This document shows positions 7,026 to 14,621 of a stretch of DNA of 22,348 bases, piece by piece. Origin of the DNA: JACRCE01 sp038043305. GTDB lineage: Bacteria > Desulfobacterota > GWC2-55-46. The stretch covers positions 1 through 22,348 of the forward strand of contig JBBTCG010000092.1 in NCBI GenBank assembly GCA_038043305.1. The letters are read 5' to 3'. Position numbers and translations under genes: made by a program. The notes under the pieces are model-generated. The model searched no databases and was not told the origin of the DNA. It worked only from the letters and a program-made list of their open reading frames with translations. The stretch's first letter is position 1; each line of letters starts with the position of its first letter.

Positions 7026-8606
7026 ATGGTTACGGAACCGGCAAGCCACACAAACATACTAATTGAACTGACCAAGGCTGTCAAGATGCATAATTTCTAT
7101 CCTGACGGCCATCCGAACCTTGATCAAGCGCTTGAGAGGTGCTTTTCACTCATCAAAAAAAATGTCGCGGAGAACGGCAATTTGAAATGGAGGCTTGACC
7201 AGAAGGGATTTTACGACGGCAATGCTCCAATCGCCGCAGGCAACCCTGATGTCGCGTCTCTTGCAAGAAAGATATTCTTCAGACGCATAAACCAGATAAC
7301 CTTCACCCACCGTTTCAACAGCCGTGAACTGAGTGTATTCTTATCCATGTTAAGGCTTGAGCCTGACGACATATATGCAAAAGGCGGGGCAGAGACCGTC
7401 ATGGCCGGAACGGACGTAAGCGGCATACTCCTGAACGCGCTGACATACGACGACCTTGAAAAACTTAAAGCCGAGCTTGAGGAAAAGAAGAGACTCGAAG
7501 AGGGCGCAAAGGAACTGAAAGAAGAGGCCGAAGAGGCCGGGGAGGCCGATGAGCAGGAAAAGCAGCCTGATGAAAAGGAACAACCCTTCGAGCCCGACCT
7601 CGCGGCTCTAATCGGCAAGATTCGCGTTGAAAAGGACTTCCTCAAATATAACGACCTGTCCGTACGAATCAAGGAAAAAGCTGATGCGCTCATGCGCGCC
7701 AGGGAGTTTGACCAAACGCTTGACGTCATGATCGTCTTTCTTGAGACCACGAAGTCGTCATCAGGGTTTCCCGAGGAGATAATGCACACGGCCTCGAAAC
7801 GGTTGCTCTCTTTGTTGAATCCTGATATGATGCGTCTAATCATCGGCAGGATAGGCGCAAAGGAAGAGCCTCTGCGCGACGCCATGAGGCGCATCCTGCT
7901 CATGGCCGATACGCTCTCCTTTGAGCCGCTCCTTGACGCGCTTGTCTCATCCGAAGACGCTGTTTCAAGACGCCACTATTTTGACGGCATCGTCATGTTC
8001 GGCGTCAAGGTGCGCCCAAACGTGGAGCGCCGTCTGAATAGCGATAAGTGGTTCGTCGCCAGGCAGATGGCGGCGATATTGGGCGGACTTGGGGATGAGA
8101 GCTGCCTTGACGCGCTTGAGAACGCTTACCAGCACCCTGACGCGCGCGTAAAGAAAGAGGTCTTAAAAAGCCTCGTCAAGATACGTTCCACGCGCTCGGC
8201 CGCGATACTTATAAGCGCCCTTGAGGAGAAGGAAGAGTCGCTCGTGAATCAGGCCATAATATCGCTCGGTATGCTCAGGGACTCCGCCGCCATTGACGTT
8301 CTCGGCAGGATAGCTGGTAAAAGGGAGCCTTTTGCCGAGACGCGCGAATCGGTAAAAGAGGCAATAAAAGCGCTTGGCAACATCGGGGATGAAAGGGCAC
8401 TGCCGTATCTGTTGCCCATACTGTCCCGCAAGGTCTGGTTCGGCAAGGAATCCAACGAGCAGACGCGTACCCTTGCGGCCAACGCGCTAGCCGCGATAGG
8501 CTCAAAGGCTGCCATTGACGCGGTTCGTGAGTGCGCTGAATCATTGTCTGGCGATCTTCATGCCGCCTGCCGGAGAATACTTGACGCTAAAGAGAGAAGT
8601 AAATGA
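7026..8606 (+). CDS. HEAT-repeat protein with YPxGHP N-terminal domain
   Basis: A 526-residue cytoplasmic protein with no signal peptide. The N-terminal domain (about 5-145) contains FYPDGHP (24-30) and resembles the N-terminus of the next gene product: the YPxGHP helix, then a strand near FYDGNAP, then RELSVFLSMLRLEP. A highly charged, Glu/Lys-rich probable coiled linker spans about 145-190. The C-terminal half (about 260-520) is an array of HEAT/PBS-lyase-like repeats, such as LGDESCLDALENAYQHPDA and LGNIGDERALPYLLPILS, normally a protein-binding scaffold. The stop codon overlaps the HD-GYP start by 4 bp, so the two are probably translationally coupled and may work together. No enzymatic residues are seen and its exact role is unknown. 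Confidence 0.85.
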   Translation: MVTEPASHTNILIELTKAVKMHNFYPDGHPNLDQALERCFSLIKKNVAENGNLKWRLDQKGFYDGNAPIAAGNPDVASLARKIFFRRINQITFTHRFNSRELSVFLSMLRLEPDDIYAKGGAETVMAGTDVSGILLNALTYDDLEKLKAELEEKKRLEEGAKELKEEAEEAGEADEQEKQPDEKEQPFEPDLAALIGKIRVEKDFLKYNDLSVRIKEKADALMRAREFDQTLDVMIVFLETTKSSSGFPEEIMHTASKRLLSLLNPDMMRLIIGRIGAKEEPLRDAMRRILLMADTLSFEPLLDALVSSEDAVSRRHYFDGIVMFGVKVRPNVERRLNSDKWFVARQMAAILGGLGDESCLDALENAYQHPDARVKKEVLKSLVKIRSTRSAAILISALEEKEESLVNQAIISLGMLRDSAAIDVLGRIAGKREPFAETRESVKEAIKALGNIGDERALPYLLPILSRKVWFGKESNEQTRTLAANALAAIGSKAAIDAVRECAESLSGDLHAACRRILDAKERSK

Positions 8607-9955
8607 TATTGCCAGACACGCAGGATGCGATCCTTAAGAGCATAAACGCGGCCCTGAAGAGCAAGAAGCTCTACCCGCCGGGACATCCGGCCATAGCCGC
8701 GCCGTCCAAGAAATCCTATGACCTTCTGACTGACCTCCTGAAGACGCAAAAAAATTTGATGATAGGCAACGTCAACGACGCGCTGGTGTTTGAAGATCAT
8801 CCGGTCTCCAACGGAGAGCAGATGTTCCCGGAACTGCTTGCCCATCTGGCCGACAAGCGCGTGGACGCCGTCATTTTTGAAAAGGGCGTAACCGAAAAGG
8901 AGCTTTCCAGCCTCTTTGATACGCTTGCCGGGCCGGATGCGCCAAAGGGACAGGAGATACATAAGCTCCTGCACGCGAAAGGCGTTACGCACATTACCCT
9001 CAAGACCGTTCCCATAGGCAGAAAAAACATAGTCGAGATATACAACGGCGCGGTTGAGACGGTAAAAAACGTGATGAACGACGTCAGGCTCGGAAAGATA
9101 CCGAAATCAGAGCCTGTCAACAACGTCGTAGCCGAGCTTACCGAGTCCGTGTTGAGCGACGCCAACGCCATCATCGGCCTTACGATGATCAAGAACTACG
9201 ACAACTACCTCTACAACCACTCGGTCAACGTCTCGATAATCGCGCTGTCCCTCGGCAAGGCCATGAACATTGATAAGGACGAACTGCGCGCGGTGGGCAC
9301 AGGCGCTCTTTTGCATGACATCGGCAAGACGGGCGTGTCGGAGCAAATAATAAGAAAGCCGGGCGGCTTAAGCTCTGATGAGTGGGAAAAAATAAAGGAG
9401 CATCCGCTCCTCGGCTCGAACATCATAAAACGGATGGATGGGATGACGGAACTGGTCGGCAAGCTCATCTACGAGCACCATATAAGATTCGACCATTCCG
9501 GCTACCCGCAAACGACAAGCAACCTGCATCCGCTGACGCAGATTATCACCATATCCGACGCCTACGACGCGCTTACGACGCTCCGGGTTTATCAACAGCC
9601 GCATAATCCCGCGGAGGCGCTGAGGGTCATGCTCAACTTCGCGGGCAGGCACTTCAACCCCGACGTGCTTAACGCGTTCATCAACATGATCGGCACGTAT
9701 CCGGTGGGAACGCTAGTGAGGCTTTCAAGCAACGAGATAGGCGTCGTAACGGGCGTAAACAAGGACGCCCTCGAATTACCGGTCGTAAAACTGCTCTTCG
9801 ACAAAAACGGCGGAGCGTTCCCCGCCCCCGCAGTCCTTGATCTGGCCTCTGAGCGCGGAAGGAGCGTCATATCAACCGTCAACCCGGCAACCGCCGACAT
9901 TGATCTTGCGGCTTTTTTCGAGAAGGAAGGCGCGGAAAAGGAAAGCGCGGCGTGA
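8603..9955 (+). CDS. HD-GYP domain protein, probable cyclic di-GMP phosphodiesterase
   Basis: A 450-residue protein without membrane segments. The N-terminal domain (about 1-135, with LYPPGHP at 23-29) is shared with the HEAT protein encoded just upstream. The HD-GYP domain (about 185-365) has His206 (YNHSVNVS), the HD pair in LLHDIGK (His238, Asp239), HPLLG, the EHHIRFDHSGYP segment with the GYP signature at 300-302, and ISDAYDALT. All metal-binding residues of the family are present, so hydrolysis of c-di-GMP is likely. The C-terminal tail (about 370-450) resembles the extra domain common in stand-alone HD-GYP proteins. Substrate and control are inferred. It is the last gene of the two-gene operon. 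Confidence 0.93.
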   Translation: MILPDTQDAILKSINAALKSKKLYPPGHPAIAAPSKKSYDLLTDLLKTQKNLMIGNVNDALVFEDHPVSNGEQMFPELLAHLADKRVDAVIFEKGVTEKELSSLFDTLAGPDAPKGQEIHKLLHAKGVTHITLKTVPIGRKNIVEIYNGAVETVKNVMNDVRLGKIPKSEPVNNVVAELTESVLSDANAIIGLTMIKNYDNYLYNHSVNVSIIALSLGKAMNIDKDELRAVGTGALLHDIGKTGVSEQIIRKPGGLSSDEWEKIKEHPLLGSNIIKRMDGMTELVGKLIYEHHIRFDHSGYPQTTSNLHPLTQIITISDAYDALTTLRVYQQPHNPAEALRVMLNFAGRHFNPDVLNAFINMIGTYPVGTLVRLSSNEIGVVTGVNKDALELPVVKLLFDKNGGAFPAPAVLDLASERGRSVISTVNPATADIDLAAFFEKEGAEKESAA

Positions 9956-10035
9956 GGAACCATGTAGGAGCTTGCTTTGTGCGACGCAGGGCTTACGGCT
10001 CGTAGGGCAAGGCTGTGATGAACAATTCTTTTTCT

Positions 10036-10071
10036 CCTCCACTTTGACAAAGTGGAGGCGGGGAGGGGTTA
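10036..10071. repeat. Hairpin with G-rich tail (CCTCCACTTTG palindrome)
   Basis: CCTCCACTTTG and CAAAGTGGAGG form a perfect 11-bp stem around a single A, followed by CGGGGAGGGGTT. The layout, hairpin then G-rich tail, matches that of the family A units although the sequence differs. There is no T-run after the stem on either strand, so it is not a standard intrinsic terminator. Confidence 0.75.
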
Positions 10072-10121
10072 GCCTTGCCAATGGCGACGCAACTCGTAGA
10101 CCCAAGGGTAAGGTTAGACCC

Positions 10122-10196
10122 GTAGGTTGGGTTGGTTTTATCAACCCAACATTTTTTGCAATGAATGTTGGGTTACGCTTCGCTAACCCAACCTAC
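10122..10196. repeat. Nested inverted repeat of GTAGGTTGGGTT / AACCCAACCTAC
   Basis: Outer 12-bp arms (10122-10133 and 10185-10196) enclose two further copies of the GTTGGGTT/AACCCAAC pair (10143-10150 and 10167-10174). The region can fold as two adjacent hairpins or one long stem. The right hairpin loop contains ACGCTTCGCT. The form is that of dispersed REP-like palindromes known in many bacteria. Confidence 0.8.
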
Positions 10197-10227
10197 GACT
10201 ACTACGACTACGACCACGACCCGCTGA

Positions 10228-10671
10228 TTACAACTCCAAATAATCCCGATAACCAAAACCCTTGCTGTAGTCGAGCATCCAAATCTTCCGCGGCGTTATC
10301 TTTATAAAACGATTATCGGGAATGGCCGGAAGACTTTTTATTATCGGAAATTTTTCTGAATAGATCCCGTAAACGAAAGCCGTTGTCTCTTCCTTTACAA
10401 CCTCAGCCTCACCTTCAATCTGAATGCCTTTTAACTCCGCCCAATCAGTCGTGTATGCATCAATAGTTACCGCCACTTTGGGATTGGTTGTCAGATTGAT
10501 GAATTTTTGCGTCTTTGCGGACGTCCCAAAATACAAATCCAATCCATCATTGACATACACGACGCTGCTGACGTGCGGTTGTTTTGGATTATCCGAGTTG
10601 ATCGTGGCAAGACTCAGATAAAAATGCCCTTTCATGTACGAAGAAATTACTTTTTTAAGATCAGCGCTCAT
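10228..10671 (-). CDS. Pyridoxamine 5'-phosphate oxidase-like FMN-binding split-barrel protein
   Basis: The 147-residue protein has the split-barrel pattern of the PNPOx-like family: an N-terminal helix, FYLSLATIN, PHVSSVVYVNDGLDLYFGTS, KTQKFINLTTNPKVAVTID, a strand-rich IQIEGEAEVV, and a C-terminal ITPRKIWMLDYSKGFG. Members bind FMN or F420 and reduce or protect against various small molecules, and the substrate here is unknown. It is transcribed divergently from an HxlR regulator gene, a frequent pairing in which the regulator controls the oxidoreductase. The gene and its promoter region look more AT-rich than the flanking genes, which may reflect acquisition by transfer. Confidence 0.85.
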   Translation of the reverse strand: MSADLKKVISSYMKGHFYLSLATINSDNPKQPHVSSVVYVNDGLDLYFGTSAKTQKFINLTTNPKVAVTIDAYTTDWAELKGIQIEGEAEVVKEETTAFVYGIYSEKFPIIKSLPAIPDNRFIKITPRKIWMLDYSKGFGYRDYLEL

Positions 10672-10710
10672 ATTAAATACCCCCTCTTGTGTTTTTATGA
10701 TACGTGTTGT

Positions 10711-10783
10711 ATATTATTGCTACGCATACTTTTTGTCAAGTAGGCACCTTTTTGTGATATACATACCTTTTGGTAAGTATTAT
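10711..10783. promoter_or_regulatory. Divergent promoter region with likely HxlR operator palindromes
   Basis: For the FMN-protein gene (minus strand), TTGACA (10739-10734) and TAATAT (10716-10711) are spaced 17 bp. For the regulator gene (plus strand), a TATTAT -10 lies at 10778-10783, with no clear -35. Between and over these lie inverted repeats: TACTT-N6-AAGTA (10727-10742) overlapping the minus-strand -35, and TACC-TTTT-GGTA (10764-10775) nested in ATAC...GTAT. Operator function is inferred from position and symmetry. Confidence 0.55.
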
Positions 10784-10800
10784 ATGGCAACGGGGTTAGC

Positions 10801-11121
10801 ATGAATAATAAAAAGATGGATTGTCCCGTGGAAATAACATTGTCAATAATCGGGAGCAAATGGAAGGTGCTTATATTAAGAGAGCTCCTGGATGGAACGA
10901 AGCGATTTAGTGAACTCGGCAGGGGTGTTTCCGGCATAACCCAGAAGATGTTGACGCAACAACTCAGGCAGATGGAAAAAGATGGCATTGTAAATAGAAA
11001 GGTTTATCCGGTTGTGCCGCCGCGGGTGGAGTATTCACTAACTACAATCGGGAAAAGCCTCAAACCTATACTCAATGCGATGTGTAAATGGGGAAGCGCG
11101 TATAAAAACTTGAAGCGTTGA
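10801..11121 (+). CDS. HxlR/MarR-like winged-helix regulator, possible thiol sensor
   Basis: A 106-residue HxlR-family DNA-binding protein of normal length. The family core is complete: CPVEITLSIIGSKWKVLILRELL, GTKRFSELGRGVSGITQKMLTQQLRQMEKDGIVNRKVYP and VPPRVEYSLTTIGKSL. Cys8 occupies the N-terminal position that serves as redox switch in Bacillus YodB, and a further cysteine is Cys94 near the C-terminus. It probably represses itself and the divergent FMN-binding protein gene in response to quinone- or aldehyde-like electrophiles. The regulated gene is inferred from layout and the inducer is unknown. The start ATG follows a weak GGGG ribosome site. Confidence 0.88.
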   Translation: MNNKKMDCPVEITLSIIGSKWKVLILRELLDGTKRFSELGRGVSGITQKMLTQQLRQMEKDGIVNRKVYPVVPPRVEYSLTTIGKSLKPILNAMCKWGSAYKNLKR

Positions 11122-11162
11122 AAAAAGCATGCGTAGCACGGCCTTGCTCAGCGCCGCCCGCA

Positions 11163-11897
11163 TCACGGTCTTTTTGGACTCACCTTCTTTGCTATCGTCT
11201 TCAGATGCGCCCTGTTGTAAAAGCTGGATGAGAACGTCGGCGTGAACCCGGTCTTTTCAAGAAGCATCGCAAACGTGGCGGGAGAGAAATACCAGAGGTG
11301 GCTCGGCGGACCGAAATACTTCCAGTTGATCCCGGCAAGCCTCGCCTTTATGTGGGTAACGCACGGGACCACTGAAATAAGCATCCCGCCTTCCGATAAA
11401 ATCCTGTGTATCTCCGACAACGTCCTGATCGGATCGTGAAAATGCTCTATTACATGCAGCGCCACCACAACGTCAAAACTCCCTGACGGGAACTTATGGG
11501 ACTCCAGGATTCCGTCAAGCACGTTAAGTCCCCGGCCTCTCGCATATTCCAAGGCGGCTGAATTGAGGTCTATGCCCGTTGCGACGAACCTCGCGTCGCT
11601 TTTGACGACGCTGAGAAAGTTTCCGTGATTGCACCCGACCTCAAGCAGTCTTATGCTCTTGTTGCGCGGAAAGAGCCTCTTGACGCTTGACGCAAACAAG
11701 CGATACCTTATCGTCCGGCTGATGCTTACATGCGGCTTAAAATTAGACGACCTTTTTTTGGTAAGCGTTACAAGCTCATCTTCCGCTGGGAGCGGCGTCG
11801 TATAAACGAACCCGCAACCCGCGCACTTTACTATGGTATAACCCCTCTTCTTACCTATCTCGGCATAACCGTTCTCAGCGCATAAAATACAAGCCAT
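11163..11897 (-). CDS. Class I SAM-dependent methyltransferase with N-terminal zinc ribbon
   Basis: In this 244-residue protein, two CxxC pairs (Cys3/Cys6 and Cys25/Cys28) form a likely zinc ribbon. A Methyltransf_23-type Rossmann domain follows: SAM motif I LLEVGCNHGNF, acidic GIDLNSAALEYA, LESHKFPSGSFDVVVALHVIEHFHDP and the post-motif LSEGGMLISVVPC. The architecture is frequent in methyltransferases that act on sugars or lipids in surface-polysaccharide clusters. The substrate cannot be determined, and no such cluster is visible here. It is convergent with the HxlR gene (41 bp between stops) and lies 28 bp downstream of the cheB start region on the opposite side, after cheB ends at 11926, so it could be read through from the che operon. 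Confidence 0.85.
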   Translation of the reverse strand: MACILCAENGYAEIGKKRGYTIVKCAGCGFVYTTPLPAEDELVTLTKKRSSNFKPHVSISRTIRYRLFASSVKRLFPRNKSIRLLEVGCNHGNFLSVVKSDARFVATGIDLNSAALEYARGRGLNVLDGILESHKFPSGSFDVVVALHVIEHFHDPIRTLSEIHRILSEGGMLISVVPCVTHIKARLAGINWKYFGPPSHLWYFSPATFAMLLEKTGFTPTFSSSFYNRAHLKTIAKKVSPKRP

Positions 11898-11925
11898 TAT
11901 TGTAGATCACCTTCCATCTGTTTTT

Positions 11926-12990
11926 TTATCGGCACTGCCTTATTATCTCGTCCGGGATCGAAGCAAGCGGGAGCACGGCGTCAACCGCGCCGCGCTTTAT
12001 GGCCTCCTTGGGCATCCCGAACACGACGCATGAATCCTCATCCTGCGCCACGCATCTCGCGCCAGCCTCATGCAGCTCAACCATGCCCCGCGCGCCGTCG
12101 TCTCCCATCCCGGTCATTATTACGCCTACGGCGTTCTTGCCCGCATACTGAGCCGCTGAACGGAACAGCACGTCAACCGACGGGCGATGTCTGGAAACCA
12201 ACGGGCCGTCCTTGACCTCCACGTAATAACGCGCACCTGAACGCTTCAACAAGAGATGTCTGTTGCCCGGCGCGATTAGGGCGCGTCCCCTGACCACGGT
12301 GTCGTCGGTCTTGGCCTCCTTGACCGAGATGCGGCATATCCCGTCAAGCCGCCTTGCAAAGGCCGCAGTAAAGTGCTCAGGCATGTGCTGGACTATCACC
12401 AGACCCGGCGAGTCAAGCGGCATAGCCTCGAGGATGTCGCGTATAGCCTCGGTTCCGCCGGTTGATGCCCCGATGACGGCCACCTTGTCCGTTGTCTGGG
12501 CCATTGCCCTTGTTCTGGCCTTTGCTATCACAACGTCGGCCGTAAGCTTTTGAGAAACCCTCCTCTCGCTTATCGGCCTGAGTTTTGCCGTTGCGGCGGC
12601 CTTTACGGCGTCGCATATCAGTATCTTCGCCTCCTCTAGAAAATTGCGAATCCCCAGATGAGGTTTTTGAATAATTTCTACCGCGCCGTACTCGACGGCG
12701 CGGAGCGCGGTCTCGGAGTTTTCCTCGGCAAGGCTTGAAATAACGACGACAGGTATCGGATGCTGGCTCATTACCTTTTGCAAAAAGGTCAAGCCGTCCA
12801 TGCGCGGCATCTCGATGTCCAGCGTGATCACGTCCGGCGCTTCTTCCCGTATCTTGTCCGCCGCTATCAGCGGGTCTGCGGCCAACCCCATCACCTCAAG
12901 AGCCGTATCTGAAGAGATAATCCTTGAAAGCGCCTGACGCACAACGGCCGAATCGTCTATTATAAGCACCCTTATTTTCTTATTTGACAC
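11926..12990 (-). CDS. cheB: CheB, chemoreceptor methylesterase/deamidase response regulator
   Basis: A 354-residue CheB that removes methyl groups from receptor glutamates and deamidates glutamines. The receiver domain (1-~125) has the acidic pair Asp12/Asp13, the phospho-acceptor Asp58 in VITLDIEMPRMDG and a conserved QKP lysine. A linker of about 45 residues leads to the esterase domain (~168-354) with Ser176 in IGASTGGTEA, His202 in IVQHMPEHF and Asp298 in TGMGDDGARG, the complete catalytic triad. It begins with GTG, with AGGGA about 7 bp upstream. It is the last che gene here and is separated from cheD by a 191-bp gap holding a family C repeat. Confidence 0.97.
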   Translation of the reverse strand: MSNKKIRVLIIDDSAVVRQALSRIISSDTALEVMGLAADPLIAADKIREEAPDVITLDIEMPRMDGLTFLQKVMSQHPIPVVVISSLAEENSETALRAVEYGAVEIIQKPHLGIRNFLEEAKILICDAVKAAATAKLRPISERRVSQKLTADVVIAKARTRAMAQTTDKVAVIGASTGGTEAIRDILEAMPLDSPGLVIVQHMPEHFTAAFARRLDGICRISVKEAKTDDTVVRGRALIAPGNRHLLLKRSGARYYVEVKDGPLVSRHRPSVDVLFRSAAQYAGKNAVGVIMTGMGDDGARGMVELHEAGARCVAQDEDSCVVFGMPKEAIKRGAVDAVLPLASIPDEIIRQCR

Positions 12991-13050
12991 TACAATTCCC
13001 TATCCGGGTAACGTTAAGTATTTTGTGTCATGGTGTGAGGGGCAACACAT

Positions 13051-13176
13051 AGTTTTCGTCAGCCCGAATGTTTGTTCCCTATTAAAGTTTTTTGGCCTAC
13101 CCCCCGATAGATACCTTCCCTCGATTAAGACATTCGAGGGCAGGCTTGGGCAGGCTTTTTTTCAAAAAAGGTAGGC
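13051..13176. repeat. Palindromic repeat family C, copy 2
   Basis: A same-strand copy of the element at 6865-6962, starting with the identical 16-mer AGTTTTCGTCAGCCCG. The arms GGCCTACC and GGTAGGCC are exact reverse complements. The inner hairpin is enlarged (CCCTCGA/TCGAGGG), and GGGCAGGCTT is tandemly duplicated (13138-13147 and 13148-13157). It fills most of the cheD-cheB gap and ends 5 bp before the cheD stop codon. Confidence 0.87.
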
Positions 13177-13181
13177 CGCGT

Positions 13182-13712
13182 TCAGGTCTTTTTCTCGACC
13201 TTCTTCACGAATACGTCTCCGCTGTCCGTCATGAACAATATCTTTCTGCCCAGAGTGCCGCCGGTATCGGAGCTTACGATGGTTATGCGCTCGCTTCTGA
13301 GCATGTCCTCGGCAAACGCGATATTGCGTTCGCCTACGTCAATAAGCCCGCTGAGAGACTCAAGGACGTTTGCGCCGCCGAACACCTTGGCCTTTAAGCA
13401 CTCTCTCCTTGAGCCAAGGAGCCGCATCCTTTCTATAAGCATTGGGATCGCCACGTTGCCGTACCTTGGCGTGGGCAGACCCTCGCCGTTCCACAGGGGC
13501 AGAAGATAATGATTCATGCCTCCGGTCAGCCTTGTCTCGTCCCACAGGCAAACGGCAACGCATGAGCCGAGGATGGTCGTGATGACGCACTGGCCATTAT
13601 GGGCAAATAACATGCCCGGATAGAGATAATGGCTTATCGCGTCTTTTGCGTTGTTGGTCTGCAAATCAGAGGTCTCTCTTATAGAGCGGCTAAAACTTCT
13701 CGCCGCTGTCAT
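13182..13712 (-). CDS. cheD: CheD, chemoreceptor glutamine deamidase
   Basis: CheD converts specific receptor glutamines to glutamates so that they can be methylated. Counting from the ATG chosen here (176 residues), Thr45, Cys51 and His68 in ITTILGSCVAVCLWD and GGMNHYLLP reproduce the Thr-Cys-His spacing of Thermotoga CheD. RYGNVAIPMLIERM, KVFGGANVL and VGERNIAFAEDML complete the family pattern. The start is uncertain. An ATG 48 bp further upstream would overlap the kinase-like gene by 71 bp, the chosen one overlaps it by 23 bp, and a TTG at about 13664 preceded by GAGAG would avoid overlap. Recognisable CheD homology begins only at ISHYLYPGM. Confidence 0.9.
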   Translation of the reverse strand: MTAARSFSRSIRETSDLQTNNAKDAISHYLYPGMLFAHNGQCVITTILGSCVAVCLWDETRLTGGMNHYLLPLWNGEGLPTPRYGNVAIPMLIERMRLLGSRRECLKAKVFGGANVLESLSGLIDVGERNIAFAEDMLRSERITIVSSDTGGTLGRKILFMTDSGDVFVKKVEKKT

Positions 13713-14592
13713 TGAAAAAAAAGTCGTTCCCGTCCTCTGAAAATGCCGTTGCCCCGGCAACGGGTTGGCCCTCGGGAAGCGTTACCGTAAAGGCCGCCCC
13801 CTCCCCGCGAGCGCTGTTTACCTTTATCGTCCCGTTCATCAACTCTACAAAAGCCCTCGTGATGGAGAGTCCCAGACCATGTCCGGGGTGGCTCTTGGTT
13901 ACGCCGGCCTCAAGCTGTCTGAACCTGTCGAATATGACCCCGTGCTTATCCTTCTCAATGCCGATGCCGTGATCCTCAACGGTAATGACAAGGGATGCGC
14001 CTTCCCTACAGGCTTTTATCTCGATAGTTTTTCCGTCGTGGCTGAACTCTATCGCGTTGGCGAGGAGATTAGCCAGTATGCGCTGGAGCTTATCCGCGTC
14101 AACGGCAAAATGAGGTGAGCCGCTCCACTCATCGCCGAGCCGAAAAGCCGCGATGAGTTTTTTTTCTGCCATGCGGTGCTTGAAGGACTGCACAGTATTG
14201 CGTATAAGCGAGGGTATGTCCACGTTTGAAATGCACAGTTGGGCGTCTCCCGCTTCAAGCTCCGCCGCCGCAAAGATATTCCTGAGTTGGAAGCTAAGGT
14301 TGAAGGCCTCCTTGTAGATTGTCCATGCGACCGACATCAGCGTCTCTTGACCCGTTGAATCGGCGTCAGAGACGAGAAATTCGCACAACGTCAGCACGGA
14401 CGTAAGCGGATTGTTTATCTCGTTCCTGATGTTCGAGAGAAAGTCGGTCTTCACCTTCTCGGACTCAAGGAGTCTGGCGTTCAATACCTCCAGCTTCTTC
14501 GTAACCACTGAAAGGTCATGGTAGGCCCTGTCCTTCTCCTGTAGTCGTCTAAGGAGTTCCCTTGTTATTTCTTCATCCGATAGTTCATGCAT
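13690..14592 (-). CDS. Histidine-kinase homologue in the che operon lacking the phospho-accepting His
   Basis: A 300-residue soluble protein: an N-terminal helical stretch (coiled coil, ~8-48), a HisKA-like domain and a full HATPase domain. The H-box reads FLSNIRNEINNPLTSV, with Asn57 where kinases have His (usual pattern FLSNxSHELRTPL). The AAC codon is clear in the DNA. ATP-binding motifs are intact: N-box LLANAIEFSHDG, G1 DHGIGIE, F-box FDRFRQ and G2 GHGLGLSI. Autophosphorylation at the usual site is therefore not possible. It may act as an ATP-binding scaffold, a phosphatase, or a partner regulating CheA or another kinase. The start is set by GGAGG 8 bp upstream; an ATG 15 bp earlier has no ribosome site. 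It lies between cheR and cheD. Confidence 0.88.
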   Translation of the reverse strand: MHELSDEEITRELLRRLQEKDRAYHDLSVVTKKLEVLNARLLESEKVKTDFLSNIRNEINNPLTSVLTLCEFLVSDADSTGQETLMSVAWTIYKEAFNLSFQLRNIFAAAELEAGDAQLCISNVDIPSLIRNTVQSFKHRMAEKKLIAAFRLGDEWSGSPHFAVDADKLQRILANLLANAIEFSHDGKTIEIKACREGASLVITVEDHGIGIEKDKHGVIFDRFRQLEAGVTKSHPGHGLGLSITRAFVELMNGTIKVNSARGEGAAFTVTLPEGQPVAGATAFSEDGNDFFFNDSGEKF

Positions 14593-14600
14593 AATGAAAA

Positions 14601-14605
14601 CCTCC
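14601..14605 (-). promoter_or_regulatory. Shine-Dalgarno deciding the kinase-homologue start
   Basis: GGAGG on the minus strand lies 8 bp before the ATG at 14592. It overlaps the alternative upstream ATG (14607-14605), which therefore cannot use it. Confidence 0.75.
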
Positions 14606-14621
14606 ATAAAGCCGCGCTGAC

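Larger units (their letters stand above)
9956..10227. other. Hairpin-rich spacer without a gene
   Basis: This 272-bp gap lies between the HD-GYP stop and the FMN-protein stop, where transcription converges. It contains a 23-nt palindrome, a nested GTTGGGTT/AACCCAAC repeat and a short TACGAC microsatellite at about 10193-10222. GGCAAGGCT at 10006-10014 can pair with AGCCTTGCC at 10071-10079, enclosing the 23-nt palindrome. No credible coding sequence is seen. Confidence 0.7.

Noticed and set aside
7211..7903. Ser-rich open frame of 230 codons on the minus strand
   Set aside because: It mirrors the Glu/Lys-rich linker and flanks of the HEAT protein; low-complexity Ser runs come from reading that region backwards.
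10036..10071. Intrinsic terminator for the HEAT/HD-GYP operon
   Set aside because: The stem is perfect but is followed by a G-rich tail, not a T-run, and the same layout occurs in other repeats at places that are not operon ends.
9837..10307. Plus-strand open frame running over the end of the HD-GYP gene and the spacer
   Set aside because: It consists of an out-of-frame HD-GYP end plus palindromic repeats, with no ribosome site or family similarity.
13713..13760. Longer N-terminus for CheD
   Set aside because: It would overlap the kinase-homologue gene by 71 bp, has no ribosome site, and the extra residues do not resemble CheD.
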